64,000 nt of DNA from Annona cherimola (lineage: Eukaryota > Streptophyta > Magnoliopsida > Magnoliales > Annonaceae): contig CM059972.1 of the NCBI GenBank assembly GCA_030490835.1, forward strand, positions 54,541,563 through 54,605,562, in the 5' to 3' direction. Below are positions 10,746 to 24,100 of the stretch, piece after piece. Under the pieces are notes generated by a model that made no database searches, was not told the DNA's origin, and saw only the letters and a list, made by a program, of their open reading frames with translations. The position numbers and the translations under genes were made by a program. How positions within the stretch are numbered: the stretch's first letter is position 1; each line of letters starts with the position of its first letter.

Positions 10746-12791
10746 GGAATGTAATTGATAGAAGGATATAGCAATGACTTGAAAAGAAAAGAGAACAAAA
10801 TGACCAGTGGAAAGATTTTGAAATAAATGTAAATAAAGCAAAGGTATCATAATTATTAAGGTTTCGAACATTTTAAGAATGAATATTCATCTTTTATTGA
10901 GAAGAAAAATTTTAACAAAAAAAATCAAAGCTCTGAGGCATGGTGTGATAGTAATACTTCATTATTAGTCACTTTAAGATGTAATGATGATGAAGCTAAT
11001 CTTGCATCATATTTAGAATTCGTGACAGATTATGAAGAATAATTTGAATATGAATAAGAATATGCTAAATAGTAGGTGAATTTGCTACTTTGTCAAATAA
11101 ATATATAAAATTAAAAACTGATCTCAGGTTTAAAAAAATTATTAATTTGCAAATGCAAATAACCTATTTTTGAGGAAAACGAAAATTTTGAAAATAAAAT
11201 TAGAAAAATAAAAACGTATATAATAAAAAGTCAAACAAAACATTTAGAAAATGGAACTTGTAATTTTTGTTGTAATTTTAAACATTTTACAAATACTTTC
11301 CCAATACGAAAATCGCAGATGTTTGGAGAAAAACTAGTTTGAAAACATGCATAATAATGATGTTAACCAGTGTGAAACTATGAAATGGGTCCAATACAAT
11401 AAATTTTTGTTGTTGTTTACAGTAACGCATGAAGTTAACTTCTAAATAAGATGGTATATAGATAGTGGTTGTTCACATTATATGACCACAAATAAATATG
11501 CACTCAAATATTTCAAAATGCAAAATAAATATCAGGTTACGTTTAGAGACAACAATAAAGGTCTTATCAAAGGTATAAGAATGACAAGTTGTGAAGTATT
11601 GAAATAAACCATGTTTTATGTAGAAGGGCTTAAACACAATCTTTTAAACATAAATCAATTTTGTGATAAAGGCTTTGAATTTGTGTTTAAGTCTGACATA
11701 TATATAGTTCATGATAATGTAGGTGACAATATTTGCTGTGAAAAAGATGAAATTGTGTACATTTTAGATCTTAATATAGACTGTACAGTATACTTATTTG
11801 CAGTAGGTGATGAGATTTTAATTTGACATAAAAGATTAGGATATGTAAACCTTCATACATTAAAGAAATTGAAAAAATCTTGTTTATGGTTTATCAAACT
11901 TAAAAATCAATTTAAAATATATTTGTGACATTTGTCAATTTTGGCAAACAAAAGAAAGTATCTTTTGAATATAAAAATATTATGTAATAACAAAACCTCT
12001 ATAGTAACTGCAAATGGATTAATTTGGGCATCCACACACTAGATTTTTAGTTGGAAAATATTATATCTATGTTTTAATTTATTTTAGGAATTTTATTGTA
12101 AAATTCAAAATGAATGTAAATTTAAATACTTATAATTCAAAGTGATTATGAAAAAAAATTGACAACTAACATTTTGTAGAATTATATGCTAATTTTGGAA
12201 TAAATCGTAACTTTATAACCATTACAACACCACAACAAAATGAAGTTATTAAATGAATAAATAGAATATTGATTGAAATAGCTAGAAAAATTTTGTTTAA
12301 TGCTAAGCTTCCACATAGTTACTAGGCCAAAGAAGTAAAAACATTAATGTTTAATCATAAACCATGTTTATATTGACCTAATATTAAAGAAAATTCGATA
12401 CGAATTATAAAAAGGTCAAAAGCTAAATATTACATATTTTCATACTTTTAGTTATAAATATTTTGTACTAAAAATGAAAAAGATTTACCTTAGCAAATTT
12501 GAACAGAAGAGTGATAAAGGTATTTTTTAAAGTTATTCTTCTTTTAGCAAAGTATACCAAGTCTACAATAAGAGAAAATTATATAGTTGAAAAATCAATA
12601 TATTTCACCTTTGATCAATCTAATACTAGGTCGAGAAAGGTTGATTTTTTAGATGAAGAACAAAACATTCTTGACATACAAGAAGCATCAGAAGATAAAA
12701 AAAAATGATAAATGTAGGTAATGTTCTTGGTAAATTTTAAAATCTATGTGCATAAGAATCATCCACCTAATAAGGTTATAAACGATCTATG

Positions 12792-13431
12792 TGTGAGGAC
12801 TAGGTATTTTTATATATATAATTTTTCCTTTGTCACGAGATAATTTACGAATATACCACTAGTATGTAATGATATTAGTATTATGTATACTATACTATAT
12901 ATAGATGTAGCACATGGAGGATATGTAATATATGCATGCACACTTAAAAATCTTGGCATGTTGAGTTGCATAGGGCGCCATTCACGAGCATATTAGAATA
13001 AGTATGAGTTATGTATTAGCATGTTTGGTGGCTGCACTGCTTAGGTATAGTATGGTTTATTGGGTATTGATTTAGAGGTATACGATTGATGTGTTGTTTT
13101 AGACACTATAACTATTGTGAACCTTTAAGAGTAGGCATGAGGTTTGACCTGCCCAATCAGGTCGTGGGAGTGAAGGGGGTAGCACCTCCGAAGGAATTTT
13201 TAATTGATTAAATGGTATAAATGGAAACGTTTGTAGCAAACCAGTAATTAAGCCCATCAATGTTTGGGCTTGGCCCATGTTAGCAAAGGTCCTTTTAAGA
13301 TAAGGGCACGCATGTGACCTCCCCCATTTTTCTTCTTCTTCTTCTTCTCCTTTTTGCTCCTTCTCATCTTCTTTTTAGCCATCGATTTGGCCCTAATCCT
13401 TCTCGAAATCTAGCTAAACTGCATCAAAGAT
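12792..13431 (+). mobile_element. Fragment of an LTR related to the solo LTR at 42.3 kb
   Basis: It starts TGTGAGGACTAGGTATTTTT, against TGTGAGGACCAGGTATTTTT at 42334. Both continue in the same order: GAGTAGG.A.G.GGTT.GACCTG, TCAGGTCG.GGG, AAGGGGG.AGC.CC, then a CTT-rich leader (13328-13350). The copy breaks off at 13431, where a different repeat begins with TGTTGG. It is an insertion into the decayed copia element. Confidence 0.7.
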
Positions 13432-14116
13432 TGTTGGTCCATGTTAGCAATCTCTTTGTAAATGCACGGGTCATATATTGTAGTGTATAAGATATCGATC
13501 CACAAAAATTTTAGATTTAAGACATTGAATTTAAACACTTATATGAAACACAAAGAGAATAAAGTAAAGAAAAAAATATCAAAAGAAGGAAATTAACCTT
13601 AAGAATGCAGAACAAGGAATTAAAAATCACGAATGAGAGTCTCTAGAATCTAGGGTTTCACATGCAATAATTACAACAGATATGTGGAATAACTATTTAA
13701 TCTGGATATTAAGCGTTAAAGGAGAACTATTCCTATATTATTCTTACACATGCTTTTGAAACCTACAAGGGGTTCCCTAATATTCTTAACCATCTATTTT
13801 GATGAGATTAAGTTAATTAGAATCCATTAAGTTCTATGAAAGCTCATAGGATTCCTCAAAATCATCATGCTTATTTTCACGGTTTTATATTTTCAGATTT
13901 AATATCTTGATTATCATATATTAGACTTCCACTTTTCGGTTCCTTCGCCTAATATATGAGAATCATTGCCTAAGTGTAGACACTCACATCAAGCAAGCAT
14001 TAAAACATAAGATATTAAATTAACATATAATATCTTCGTAAATAAAAACTACAATATTTGCTATATTGTACTCTTGCTACATCCCAAATTCTAGATAACA
14101 GGTTTAGCTTAGCATT
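13432..14116. repeat. Unclassified AT-rich repeat
   Basis: There is no ORF. The phrase CGATCCACAAAAATTTT (about 13496) and the TGTTGG start suggest part of a retroelement, but I could not identify a family or a matching end. Confidence 0.35.
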
Positions 14117-15062
14117 TGTTGAGTTATAGTATTTTGATGATAAATAAGTTAAGAATTTAATCCTTCAAATGTATTTGCTTGTATTTGGTTTGTGATGAAT
14201 GATTGTAACAAGTTAGCATTAAATTGCGTTGTGAATTCGTCAAGGTTTTGCTGTAAAACTTTAGCAATTTTCGTTTGCAACGTCAACAGTTTTTTATTCA
14301 AACTTCAACTGTTTTGGTTTGAAACTTCAACATTTTTTGGATTAAAACTTTGACATTTTGTTTAGCAAGATCAATGGATAGACGATTGGATGCTGACGTG
14401 ACAAATCGGTTAGTTCGTTATAATGAGTTGTCTTAGTTTGTTAAATTGTTACAGGTTAATGAGAAAAATCTGATTGGTTGCGGATTTGGTGGAGAAAATC
14501 TCTCTTGGCATTTTGGAAGTTCAAAGCTAGAAATAAACAACAAATTTCAACTGGAAATTTCAATTCAAAGAGAATCATGTCAAAAGCGCATATTTGTCTC
14601 AAGGCATTCTTTGTGATCTTCTCTCCACTTGTCAGAAGCAACATATCAAAGATCGTCGTAACCATCCTACTAAAAGCTTCATATCTGTGCTTTTGTATTG
14701 TTCAACTGGTCGTAACTTTATTTCATTTTTGTTTATTTTATCTTGAATTAGAGATTGTCTAATTCAAGAGGAAAGCTCTCATGGTGATTTGCGGAAAGCT
14801 TCACATGCAGCCTGGAGCCTTTTGTGCAATGCAGAAGATGATTGAGATCGTACCACTGTAACTTGAGGTTCTAAGCTGACTAGTAGAAACCAGAGTCAAA
14901 GTATTGGCTTGGAGAGTAGAGTATGTGCATTAATTGAACCACTATAATTTGTGGTATCTTTTTTGAATTATTTTTGTGGTGTATGAAATCTATCCTGTTC
15001 TTTTTTGGATATCTCTTTGTGCTTTTATCTCTTTCTTTTATTAGTTTCATACAGGCGTAACA
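14117..15062 (+). repeat. Copia-type LTR, 946 bp
   Basis: It starts TGTTGAGTTATAG and ends GGCGTAACA, and is the same family as 9407-9765. It may be the 3' LTR of the decayed copia element or an independent solo LTR. The flanking 5-mers GCATT and ACACT do not match each other, and ATGAT left of 9407 does not match either. No primer site follows it. Three short phrases around TTTCAAC/CTTCAAC (14280-14350) form a small internal repeat. Confidence 0.6.
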
Positions 15063-15655
15063 ACACTTTTATGATTAAACCTAAATATAAAATAAAATTG
15101 TATCTCAAACCCATCATAAATAGGATAATATAATCAAAAGAAAAAAAGAAAGGAAAACTTATTGATTGGAAACTCCAATAGTGTCTTGATCACTATAATG
15201 CCCCAGGTATTAACAATTATGTAAATGGGCGACAATGCTCATGGTAATAAGATTTTGATGACTTAATGAGCCAAATATGTGAGAAATTGTGTGAATTGTA
15301 GTAAATGCATTAAAAAAAATCTAGTTCGTGAGGATTGGAAGGATGAATTTTGGTAAATGGCTTAGTGGAAACTCGATATGATTATCACGTTATTTTGGAT
15401 TTATAAGAACCCTTGATTTGATTAAGTGATGAATGTTTGAGATTTTGACCCTCATGTGAATTTTGAACAAAAAAGGGGCATTATGTAAAGTTGATTCATT
15501 TTGAAATAGGTTTAGGCATAGGTGAGATGCCTAGTATATTGGGAATGGATATGCATGGATGTGGGGAGATTTGAATGAATGATGGAAATGGGCTTAGTTG
15601 TGTAGTTAAGCCCAAAGGAATTGTAATAACAAAACTGATCGAAGATCATTAATAA
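15063..15655 (+). repeat. LTR-like DNA, left half, unclassified
   Basis: No coding content. It is probably the left half of the LTR-like element that continues at 17184, split by the solo copia LTR. A segment near 15199 (CCCCAGGTATTAAC) resembles the start of the 12792/42334 LTR family. Confidence 0.4.
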
Positions 15656-17178
15656 TGTTACGAATTCAACTAGAAAATCAAAGACAATTCATATTTTGAT
15701 GATTAACAACCCAATTTTGAGTGTTAAATATTATTAACACATTTGATGAAGTGTCTTAAAAGAAGGAATCATCAATTGAGAAAGAATAAGCGACCAAGTC
15801 TCAAAGTCAATTAAACTTCACCAGCAACTTGGTCAAGTCAATACCCAAGTCGACTTCAAATTGCGACTTAGGATAAAGGAATGTAAGCCTTGAAGTAGAA
15901 ACAGATCAAGTCACAACTTTAAGTCGACTTCACTAGAGACTTCAGTGAAGTTAATAGCCAAGTTGACTCCACCTTACGACTTGGGTCCAGTTGAAGGCAA
16001 AGTCGACTCAAGCTTGTACTAGAGGTCAAGTCGCACATCCAAGTGGATTTCGTCATGTGACTTGGATGAAGTCCAAAACCAAGTCAACTTAGAGCAAGGA
16101 CTCGAAAGAATGAAAACAAAGAAGCATTAGTTATGGAATTTTAAATTTCAAAGCAAGAAGTGAAATCGTACAGCCAAGTCCACTTCATTAGCGACTTGGG
16201 TGAAGTTCCATAGCCAAGTTGACTTAAGGGTTGCATAAACCACCTGACCGACTGTTGAACGTGTGAAGTTGTACTCAAAGTCGACTCCACTTGCGACTTG
16301 GGTCAAGTTAAAGACCAAGTCAACTCAAGATGAAACTTTGGGAACATTGGATGTGGAAGGAGATGTTAAGAAGTTGAAAAGCTCCAATCGAAGTTGCACC
16401 CCAAGTTGACTCTAGAGTGTGACTTGAGTGAGGTCGCAGTCGAAGTCAACTTTAGTGATGACTTGCACTATAACGATCGAAAAATTTGAACGTTTGTGCA
16501 TTAAATACATGCCACCTACCTTATAATGCTTGAATTTATTCCCTCTCTATTTCAGACTTGTCAAATGAAGTAAAGAGGGTTAGAAAGAGCACTGATTAAG
16601 CTTCCACATTCGAACTTACAAGTATTCAAGTGATCATTTAAGTGCTCTACAAGAAGAACCGTATCATTCATTACAAGTGCCAAAGCCATCTCTAACAATC
16701 TCACTCTACAAGTTCTTCTTTGTATTGAAACTTTCTCTACACAATCTACAAAGTGTGGAATCTATATTTTAAACATTCTCTTGTGTTTCTACTTCGCTTG
16801 GTGTTAGAGACCAATGCCAAGTAAAGACAAGTAGTGTATAGTTGGAATGTGACTCACCACCTACTTGTATGAAATTTGTAAAGGCCCTCTAGAGCTAGAA
16901 TCTAGAAGAGAGCAAGGCTCTGGTTGTAACCTTATTGATATAATGGAACCCAAGGTGCAAATGTGTCCTCTTGAAAGAGTGGAGAAGGGAGGATTATGCC
17001 AAACCACTATAACTTGACGTGTTTGATTCTATTGTTCTGCTTGCACTTCTATTCTCCATGTTTTCATTTAAGAGGACTTAATTTAAAAAGGGGTTACGGT
17101 TAATACATCGAAGGAATTTCAAAAGAACCAAATTCACCTCTTTCCTCTTGGATTTTTGCCACAAACTCGAGACCAACA
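15656..17178 (+). mobile_element. Old solo LTR of the GTCGAC-rich copia family
   Basis: It begins TGTTACGAATTC and ends GAGACCAACA, the same 3' end as the LTRs at 50318 and 53379. It shares the TTTTGATGATTAAC block near the start, the clustered AAGTCGACTT-type palindromes (15820-16460, many decayed to AGTCAACTT), the terminal CCACTATAA block and TTCACCTC. No primer-binding site follows, so it is solo. The flanking 5-mers are AATAA and AATAG, one mismatch, consistent with an aged TSD. Length is 1523 bp against 1611-1682 in the young copies. Confidence 0.8.
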
Positions 17179-19471
17179 AATAGGAGACATGATTTAGATG
17201 AGAATGATTTTAGATATGACGAAAATATGCTCATAATATTTAGATATGAAATTGAGATGATGACTTTGAGAATCGAGTCATTTGGAGCTAATTATGAAAA
17301 TTTGATAAGAAATGAACTTGATATGCAAAATTCTGGAAATGATATAGAACATGATGATGACTTCTAACATGGATAAGATGCTAGATGTATGTATAATGTG
17401 TGAGAAATAATTTTGAAGACGTTAAAGGTGCTATATGTGATTTGGGCAAGTGAAACCCATTATAGAGGCAAAACAACTAAAAGAGTTGAAGACGGGTCAA
17501 ATTTTGTATAAGATATTTTTTAAGCAAATAGATGATATAAATATGATATTATGATGAAAAGAGATGTGTGTGAATAATTGATTTGATGTTGGGAATGTTT
17601 CGACTACTTATCTTGTGAATGAGTGAAAGTTGTCAACAAAGTTGTGTAATAAAATGCATACCAAATTTTGTGGTGATAGAATTATTAGCTCAAATTTTGT
17701 GGAGACATAGTACTTGAAGTTAGAAATCTAACGCAGAAAGAATCGTCTCAATCAGAGTTGTTTACAGAAAGTTGTGAGCTAAATGGTTTAACGTAGCTGA
17801 AAATCAGCCATTTATGGGCCCACACAGTCCAAACTATGACCATACGACCTAGGCTATGAGCCTTGCTATTTTAAATGTGGGGGGGGGGGGGTCCAAACCT
17901 CCCTATTTCTTGTTATTTCTTTCCCTTCTTCCTCACCATGACCTAATCCGATGAAAAACCACTCAAAAGTTCTTGGATTCACATTGTTTTTACATCAAAT
18001 AAGCTTCTTGGATCAAGAAGAGAGCTTGAAGCTTAGGAGATCTTGAAGATTTTTGGGTAAAACTGAATTTGAAATGAGTAAGTTTTTTTCTTTTGAATTA
18101 AAGCATGGATTTGAGTTAGAATTATGATACTTTTTGTGATTATCTATAAACACAATTTTTATTTTTTTGATTTAGATGAATTATTGAAAGATGTGGCTTA
18201 TGGAGAATGTAGGAAGGTTCGCAATTTGAGATTTTGATGGAAATTCATGTAAAGGATGAAATGGAAGTGTTTAGAAGTGATTTGGTATGATATTATTATG
18301 TGTTAGGTAGAATCCCATGAATTTTGAGTGAGTTTAGTTTGATTTTTATTTGTTGCCTATAAGGTATTTGTTGAAATGCCAAAGTGATGCTTCATGCCTA
18401 GAAACCACGTATAATGAATTTGTAAAACTTTAATGATGTGAATAATGTGTTGCAAATGCTTAGGGGCATATGCAATGCTGAATTATTTGGATTGAAACTT
18501 GTGATGGGTTGATGAATATGGATTATATGACCGGAACTTTGTGCTTGAGGATATTGTTGGATGTTTGTTGGAATTTGAGATAAATTGACCTGGGTCATGT
18601 ATTTGGATGGATTTTAGGATGGTTTGGTGTGAGATTTTGTATGTCAAATGTTGATTTGATGGATTGGGGCTAGGCCCTTTGAAAATGGAATGGTATTGTT
18701 AGCTACGTGTTTGTGAATGGTTTCGATAAATGGTGCATGGTTTGAAATGAGAATGAGGCATGATTGTAGCATGAGCATGATGCATATGACATGAGTGATG
18801 CAAATGTATGGTTTGCATCGGATTTGTTCATGACTCTCTATTGACTTGAGGATAGGATTGTTCATTATTATCCTTAATGGACATGAGGTTAGTTTGTTCT
18901 ATATGTGTGTTTGTTGCATGACATAATTGCATAACATACATAATTGTTTTAGTATGAATTTTTTGTTGATTTTATCGACCGTACCTACTTACTGAGTTTG
19001 CCAGACTCACGTGTTTATTTTTCGATGTTTTAGTAGGATGAGCATTGCAAGTACCTAGCTATAAGCTTGAGCTAGGACGTATTGATTCCAAATTGAGGTA
19101 GATTATGGTAGGCATAAGTTGTATAGTTTTAGATTGTAATATTTGAGATTGATTTATATATGAGATATTCGTGTGCAAGTCTTATATGATAAGTAATGAG
19201 TTATATATTACATATTGGGATGTGGTTCATGGATGTATGGACTATTGAGGCCTTATTAATATATTTGGAAATTTTAAATGTGTATTTTATTTCTGCTAAG
19301 ATATGATAATGGAAATAATTGTAGTTTAATTAGCTTAGCTGTCATATGTCCAATTGATGAATTAGTTATGGATATCTAGGATTGCCATAGGGGAATTTTT
19401 GTATAATTTGGTCCTTGACTTTTAGAATTATGATAGATCTTGGGGAGATGTTGCTAGATCTCTACAGTAGT
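17179..19471 (+). mobile_element. LTR-like DNA, right half
   Basis: It continues the element split by the solo LTR. It has a run of 13 G at about 17878, a donor-like GTAAGT at 18078, TGGACATGAGG segments (18840-18895) as in the 43.4-kb LTR, and the block CTTACTGAGT...ACTCAC (18988-19010) followed by an acceptor-like TTTTAG at 19033. GGGGAGATGTTGC near the right end matches GGGGAGATGCTGC at about 44007. The true 3' end is cut by the minus-strand copia LTR at 19472. Confidence 0.55.
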
Positions 19472-20965
19472 TGTTGGTCCCTAGTTAATGGCGAAAACAA
19501 AGAGGGGAGGGGTGAATTGGGTTTAAAAAATTTTGGTATTTCAGATGTAACCCCTTGTAAAGTAAATCCCCTTGAATGAAAAACTTGGAAAATATAAATG
19601 TAAGTAGAAAGAGAAAAAATAAACTTAAGAAATTATAGTGGTTTGTGACAACTCTGTCTACTCCACTCCTCCAAGAACACACCCTTTTGCCTTAGGTTCC
19701 ATTATCCAAATGAAAATATAGTTAGAGCACTTGTCTTCTTCTAGAATACAGCTTTAGTGGGCATTTATAAACTTTGCATAAGTAGGTGACGAGTTACACT
19801 CCAGTCATGCACTATTTTACCTTCACTTGGTCTTGGTCTTCAATACCAAACCAAGTGGAAACATAAATAAACAATAAATAGAAATAACACTACACTTTAT
19901 AGATGTGTAGAGAACAAGTTTCTGCACAGAGAAGAATGCATGAAATGAGTTATTGGTGAAGCAGTTTAGCACTTGTAATTGATCGCTTAGTTCTTCTTGG
20001 AGAGTCTTTTTGAAGATCACTGGAATGCTTGAGAATAGGAAGGTCAAAGCTCAATCAATGTTGTAGTACTTGTTCTTCTCTTCCCTTGACATGTATTAAA
20101 TAGTAGAGGAGTAAATTCGAACATTTGATGGTAGGTGACTGGCATTTAATATGCCAACGTTTGAAATTTTCTGACCACTGCGATTCAAGTCGCATTCGGA
20201 GTCGACCTCGGATGCGACTTCGCCCAAGTCGCAAACTGGAGTTGACTTGAGTTGCGACTTCGATCTTTAGCTCTTCAGTCAAGTTTCACTCTTGAGTGGA
20301 CTTGGTCTCAGACTTGACCCAAGTCGCCGGTGAAGTTGACTTGGGTTGCGACTTCACTTTTTATTTGATTCATTGGAAGCTTGACAGGGTGTGATCTTGA
20401 TCCTTATATATAATTGTCTTTGTTTCTTCATGATTCATCTTCATAATTTTTTGCTTCTATGTGTGGGCTTTCTTTTTTTAAAAAATTTCTTGAATGCTAT
20501 ACTTGTCAAAGTCTTGTGAGCATTTTTGAATGACTTTGTCTTGAATGTTGTATTCCTTAAGTTAAACTTCTCATTCTTGAGCTTAGAATTCCTTGACTTG
20601 AGCTTTATCTGTCCAAGTTTAATGCTAGGGTTTACTAAGATTGAAACTCCACTCAAGTCGCATCCTTGAGTCAACTTCATGTGCGACTTTACCTAAGTCG
20701 CATGTCGGAGTCGAATTGGGTTGCGACTTGACTTTGTTAGATTCAGCTTTGAATCCCTGAAGATACTCCAAGTCGCTAACTGAGTTGACTTGGGTTGCAA
20801 CTTCACCCAAGTCGCATGCGAAGTTAACTTTAGTTTCGACTTCGCCTGTTCATGCATCCACTTGTCAACACTGTTGAAAAATGCCCCTTTGAAGTTGATG
20901 TTGGAGTCAACTTTGGTATCAACTTGACTCAAGCTGATGCCTGAGTCAAGATGACATACAACATG
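19472..20965 (-). mobile_element. Copia LTR (minus strand), interrupted
   Basis: Reading right to left this is the GTCGAC-rich copia LTR, with its 3' end (rc GGGACCAACA) at 19472. The palindrome clusters lie at 20185-20345 and 20645-20940. No primer site precedes 19472 on this strand, so it is a 3' LTR or solo. About 130 bp of its start is missing at the right, where the minus-strand U element begins (20966). The missing piece should lie beyond the right edge, past the whole nest. The first 5 bp of the expected TSD for that insertion are ACATG (20961-20965). Confidence 0.75.
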
Positions 20966-21112
20966 TGTGGCGTCTCAAATCGAGCGTCACATCCCGAGCC
21001 TTACTCTGGGACAATTATTGATTGGTAAACTTGATCAGGATTGTTGCCCTGTCACACGGTGGGTTTATTGGATATTTATCCATTTAATTTTTACTTCTTA
21101 GTAGTTAATATC
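20966..21112 (-). mobile_element. U-family element, 3' end only (minus strand)
   Basis: It begins TGTGGCGTCTC, the reverse complement of the U-family terminus, and carries the conserved block ATTGGTAAAC.TGATCAGGATTGTTGCCCTG. Only about 147 bp is present before the Athila-like LTR starts at 21113, so the gypsy element inserted into this U copy. The rest is off-window. Confidence 0.75.
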
Positions 21113-24100
21113 TGATAACTCGTGAAAATGCGAGTTATCATGGCCCATTTCAGACTATTTTTGCATGTTATTCCAAGAGATTAGGCTTAGTTTGCATCTA
21201 TTTAGCTGAATTTTCACTTTCTTTGCATTTTAGGAGCATTACATGGTTTTTATGCTTTTTTTTAGCATAAATTAGGTATTTTTAGTTCATTTATTTAGTT
21301 TATTAACTTTTTACCGGAAGGACGGACAATTATAGGCAGGCGAGTGAGTCAATTGTAGAACAGAGTCAAGTAGAGAGGCAAGCAGGTTAGCACCTAGGCG
21401 CTACTCTTCAGGCCTTTGCCAGAATCTCCAACATCTCACACAACAGAATTGCTTCTAGAGAGTTGGCGCCTAGGCGCCGCTTCACTAGTATCCAGGTGAG
21501 CCCAGAAGAGTTTTTAGGACACTAGGCTTCCAGGGAGTTGGTGCCCAGGTGCCAACTTGGGGCGCCTAAGCACCATGACATGAGCATACAGGTATTTTGA
21601 GGAGTTCTAAGTCGCAAAATCATCTAGGAAGTTGGCACCTAGTGATTCAATGTGTGCATTGAACAGGTACATGTGACTTATATATGATTAAATAGAATTT
21701 TTGGATGATTTTAGAATTTTATGATATGTTACAATTAGGGTTCCACTAAGAATGGTGATTAAAAATTTAATCGCCGGAGCCGAAAGTGAGTCGGTATGAC
21801 CCGAAGGGCTTAATGAGGATTTAAAGGTGACAAGGTGTAATGAATAATCGTGATAATAATCATGATTTAATTTATGAATATTAAAGTGTAATTATGGAAT
21901 TATGTTGGAAAACACTAGAAAATTCATAACCCAACGCCTGTAAGGCGGATTCAAGCGAAATTTGAAAAGGAAGTTGATGATGTTGGGCTTGATATTATGG
22001 AATTATTGGGTTATGAAAATCCTTGATGAAATTGGATTAATGATTTATTAATTATATCTCAATTTCAACCGTTAACTTTAAACGGCTATAACTTGAGATA
22101 GGAAAATCGGATTGAGATGAAATTTGAAATGGTTGAATGAAATCATGAGATGCACATTTTGGAAGGCTTAGATTAAGCTTAAAATTTTGGGAAAATTCCT
22201 TCATTAGAAAAGGTGTATACCGTTGACTTTTACAACTCAAAAGTACCATGTATTTAAGGCAAAAGGTGTGTGAATTGAATGCAATTTTTAATGATCCAAA
22301 TAGGTGTCAAATTCAGGTGAAATTCAAGCTATTTTATGATTAAAAATGTGTGGAAATTCTTGGTTTATGCTGCTGGAATTAATGAGCTAGAGGTGAGCTT
22401 AAAGGGAGCTAGGCAAGGTGGCAATGCATGGACGTTCCAAGCAGTTGATATTTGGATTTTTGTGAATTTTTATTTTATAAATAATGCACATAAATAGCTC
22501 ACATGATGGGATATATAAATAAGCATTTAATTATGTGAAACAAATTCAAGAAAATTCGTGAACAGCAGCTGCCCTTGTTGAATGAAAAGTGGACAGCTTG
22601 TTTGCATACAATTGACGTGCAATGGTAAGTGTGATTTCTGCAATTTTTGGTAAATTTTTTTTATACCAAATTAATGCATGAATTAAGGGGTAATTAGGTA
22701 TATAAATTACCCACATATTGGAATTTTAAAAATGGAAAAAATGGCTGGAAAAATGGGCAGCAGCTGGACGTTATGGTGGAAGCAGATTGACGGTCAAGAT
22801 GAGGGCAGATTCTTGGTTTTATTAAAAGGTGTAAAAATTATTTTACTTGGCTAAGATTAATCCAGAACATTAATAGGATAAGGAAGCATTAATTGGCTGT
22901 GGAAAAAAAGCTCCAAAGGTGGGGCCCATAGCTGGAAATTCCAGCCCTACCAAGGAGTGCATGTTCACATGAGAGAGAGAGCCCTTGGAAATTTCCAAGT
23001 TCTGGAAATTCTACCCCAAGCAACAGAAGCTCACGTCCCCAACTTGGCCAGCAAGGAGGAAGGAAAATAGGATAAAAATAAGGGGAAAATGAGAGATCAC
23101 CCATTTAATCAAGTAAGTATATAATTATTTTGATTTTATGCATCAAATCTGGAAATTATATGATGTTGAAAACTAAATTATGGTCGGAATAGTAAATGGA
23201 TGAATTTTAGTATGAAATTTTTTTAGAATAATCCTTATGGGGTTATTAAGGAAAGACCCAATTTTACGCTTAAAATAATAATTACTTTGGAAATTAAAAA
23301 TCTGAGAAAATTAGCCCAAACAGGGTAAAACGGGTGACAGGATCATCTGTAGAAAATGATTTTTAATAATTTTTATACAAGGATTTTTGGGATGAAAATT
23401 TTAAAGGACATATAATATATATTATTATTACAATAAAAAATTAAAAATGAGATTTTTATGGGTGTAAATATACCCCATAATTAACGTCATTCAGGCTGTC
23501 TGAAAATGGATTCTGCTGTCCAGCAAGGTAAAAATGCCAAAATAAATATATAATATCAATATTTCGTGCTAAAATTTTTATGAAAGTTAATTAATGACGT
23601 TATTAAGTTATGGTAGAAATTTAAGATAAAAAATACTTGATTCGATATTAATTCAAATTTTTGAGATTTCAGTACGCCTGATTTCAGCATATGTGGATAG
23701 TTTGAGAAAAAAATCAAAAAGAAATATGAAACCTATGTAGAAATGATCCAAATTTATATGTGTGTTAAATAATTAAATATGTATTAAGAAAAGTGAGATT
23801 ATATGCTGTAATTTCGGATTTATATAATTGCCTAAGGTTATGTGTCAAAAGACACGTTAAACGGGTGAAAAATGGGTTCCAAACTAGCTGTTCTGGAAAC
23901 CTATGACAAGAGGATTTAAACCCCATACAAATATCCTAAATGCAGTGTTAATTAAGGTTAATTAACCCACTGAAATATGGATTAAATTTCTGCCTCGGAA
24001 AATTTTATGAAATATCTTATGTATAGGTTGCCAAATGGGCATATGAGAAGGAATAAATATGCAAGGTTGATGAATGACTTGTGAAATTTGGTTTTGTGCA

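Larger units (their letters stand above)
9807..12791 (+). pseudogene. Decayed copia gag-pol
   Basis: A relic of the same broad (SIRE-like) copia type as the elements at 48-64 kb. The gag part at 10012-10299 aligns with the gag UBN2 region, sharing an E-I-W-D core and EGTSQV. A protease relic at about 11455 reads WYIDSGCSHYMT, keeping the catalytic D-S-G. The segment at 11611-11700 ([19 protein letters not shown]) matches the stretch between protease and the pre-integrase finger. Integrase remnants run to about 12300 and the acidic linker after integrase to about 12708. Stops and frameshifts occur throughout, so it is not functional. Its right side is cut by the LTR-like sequence starting at 12792. 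Confidence 0.82.

Noticed and set aside
14117..15062. Certain assignment as 3' LTR of the 9.4-kb copia relic
   Set aside because: Same family, but no matching target duplication and no polypurine tract in front, so left as possible only.
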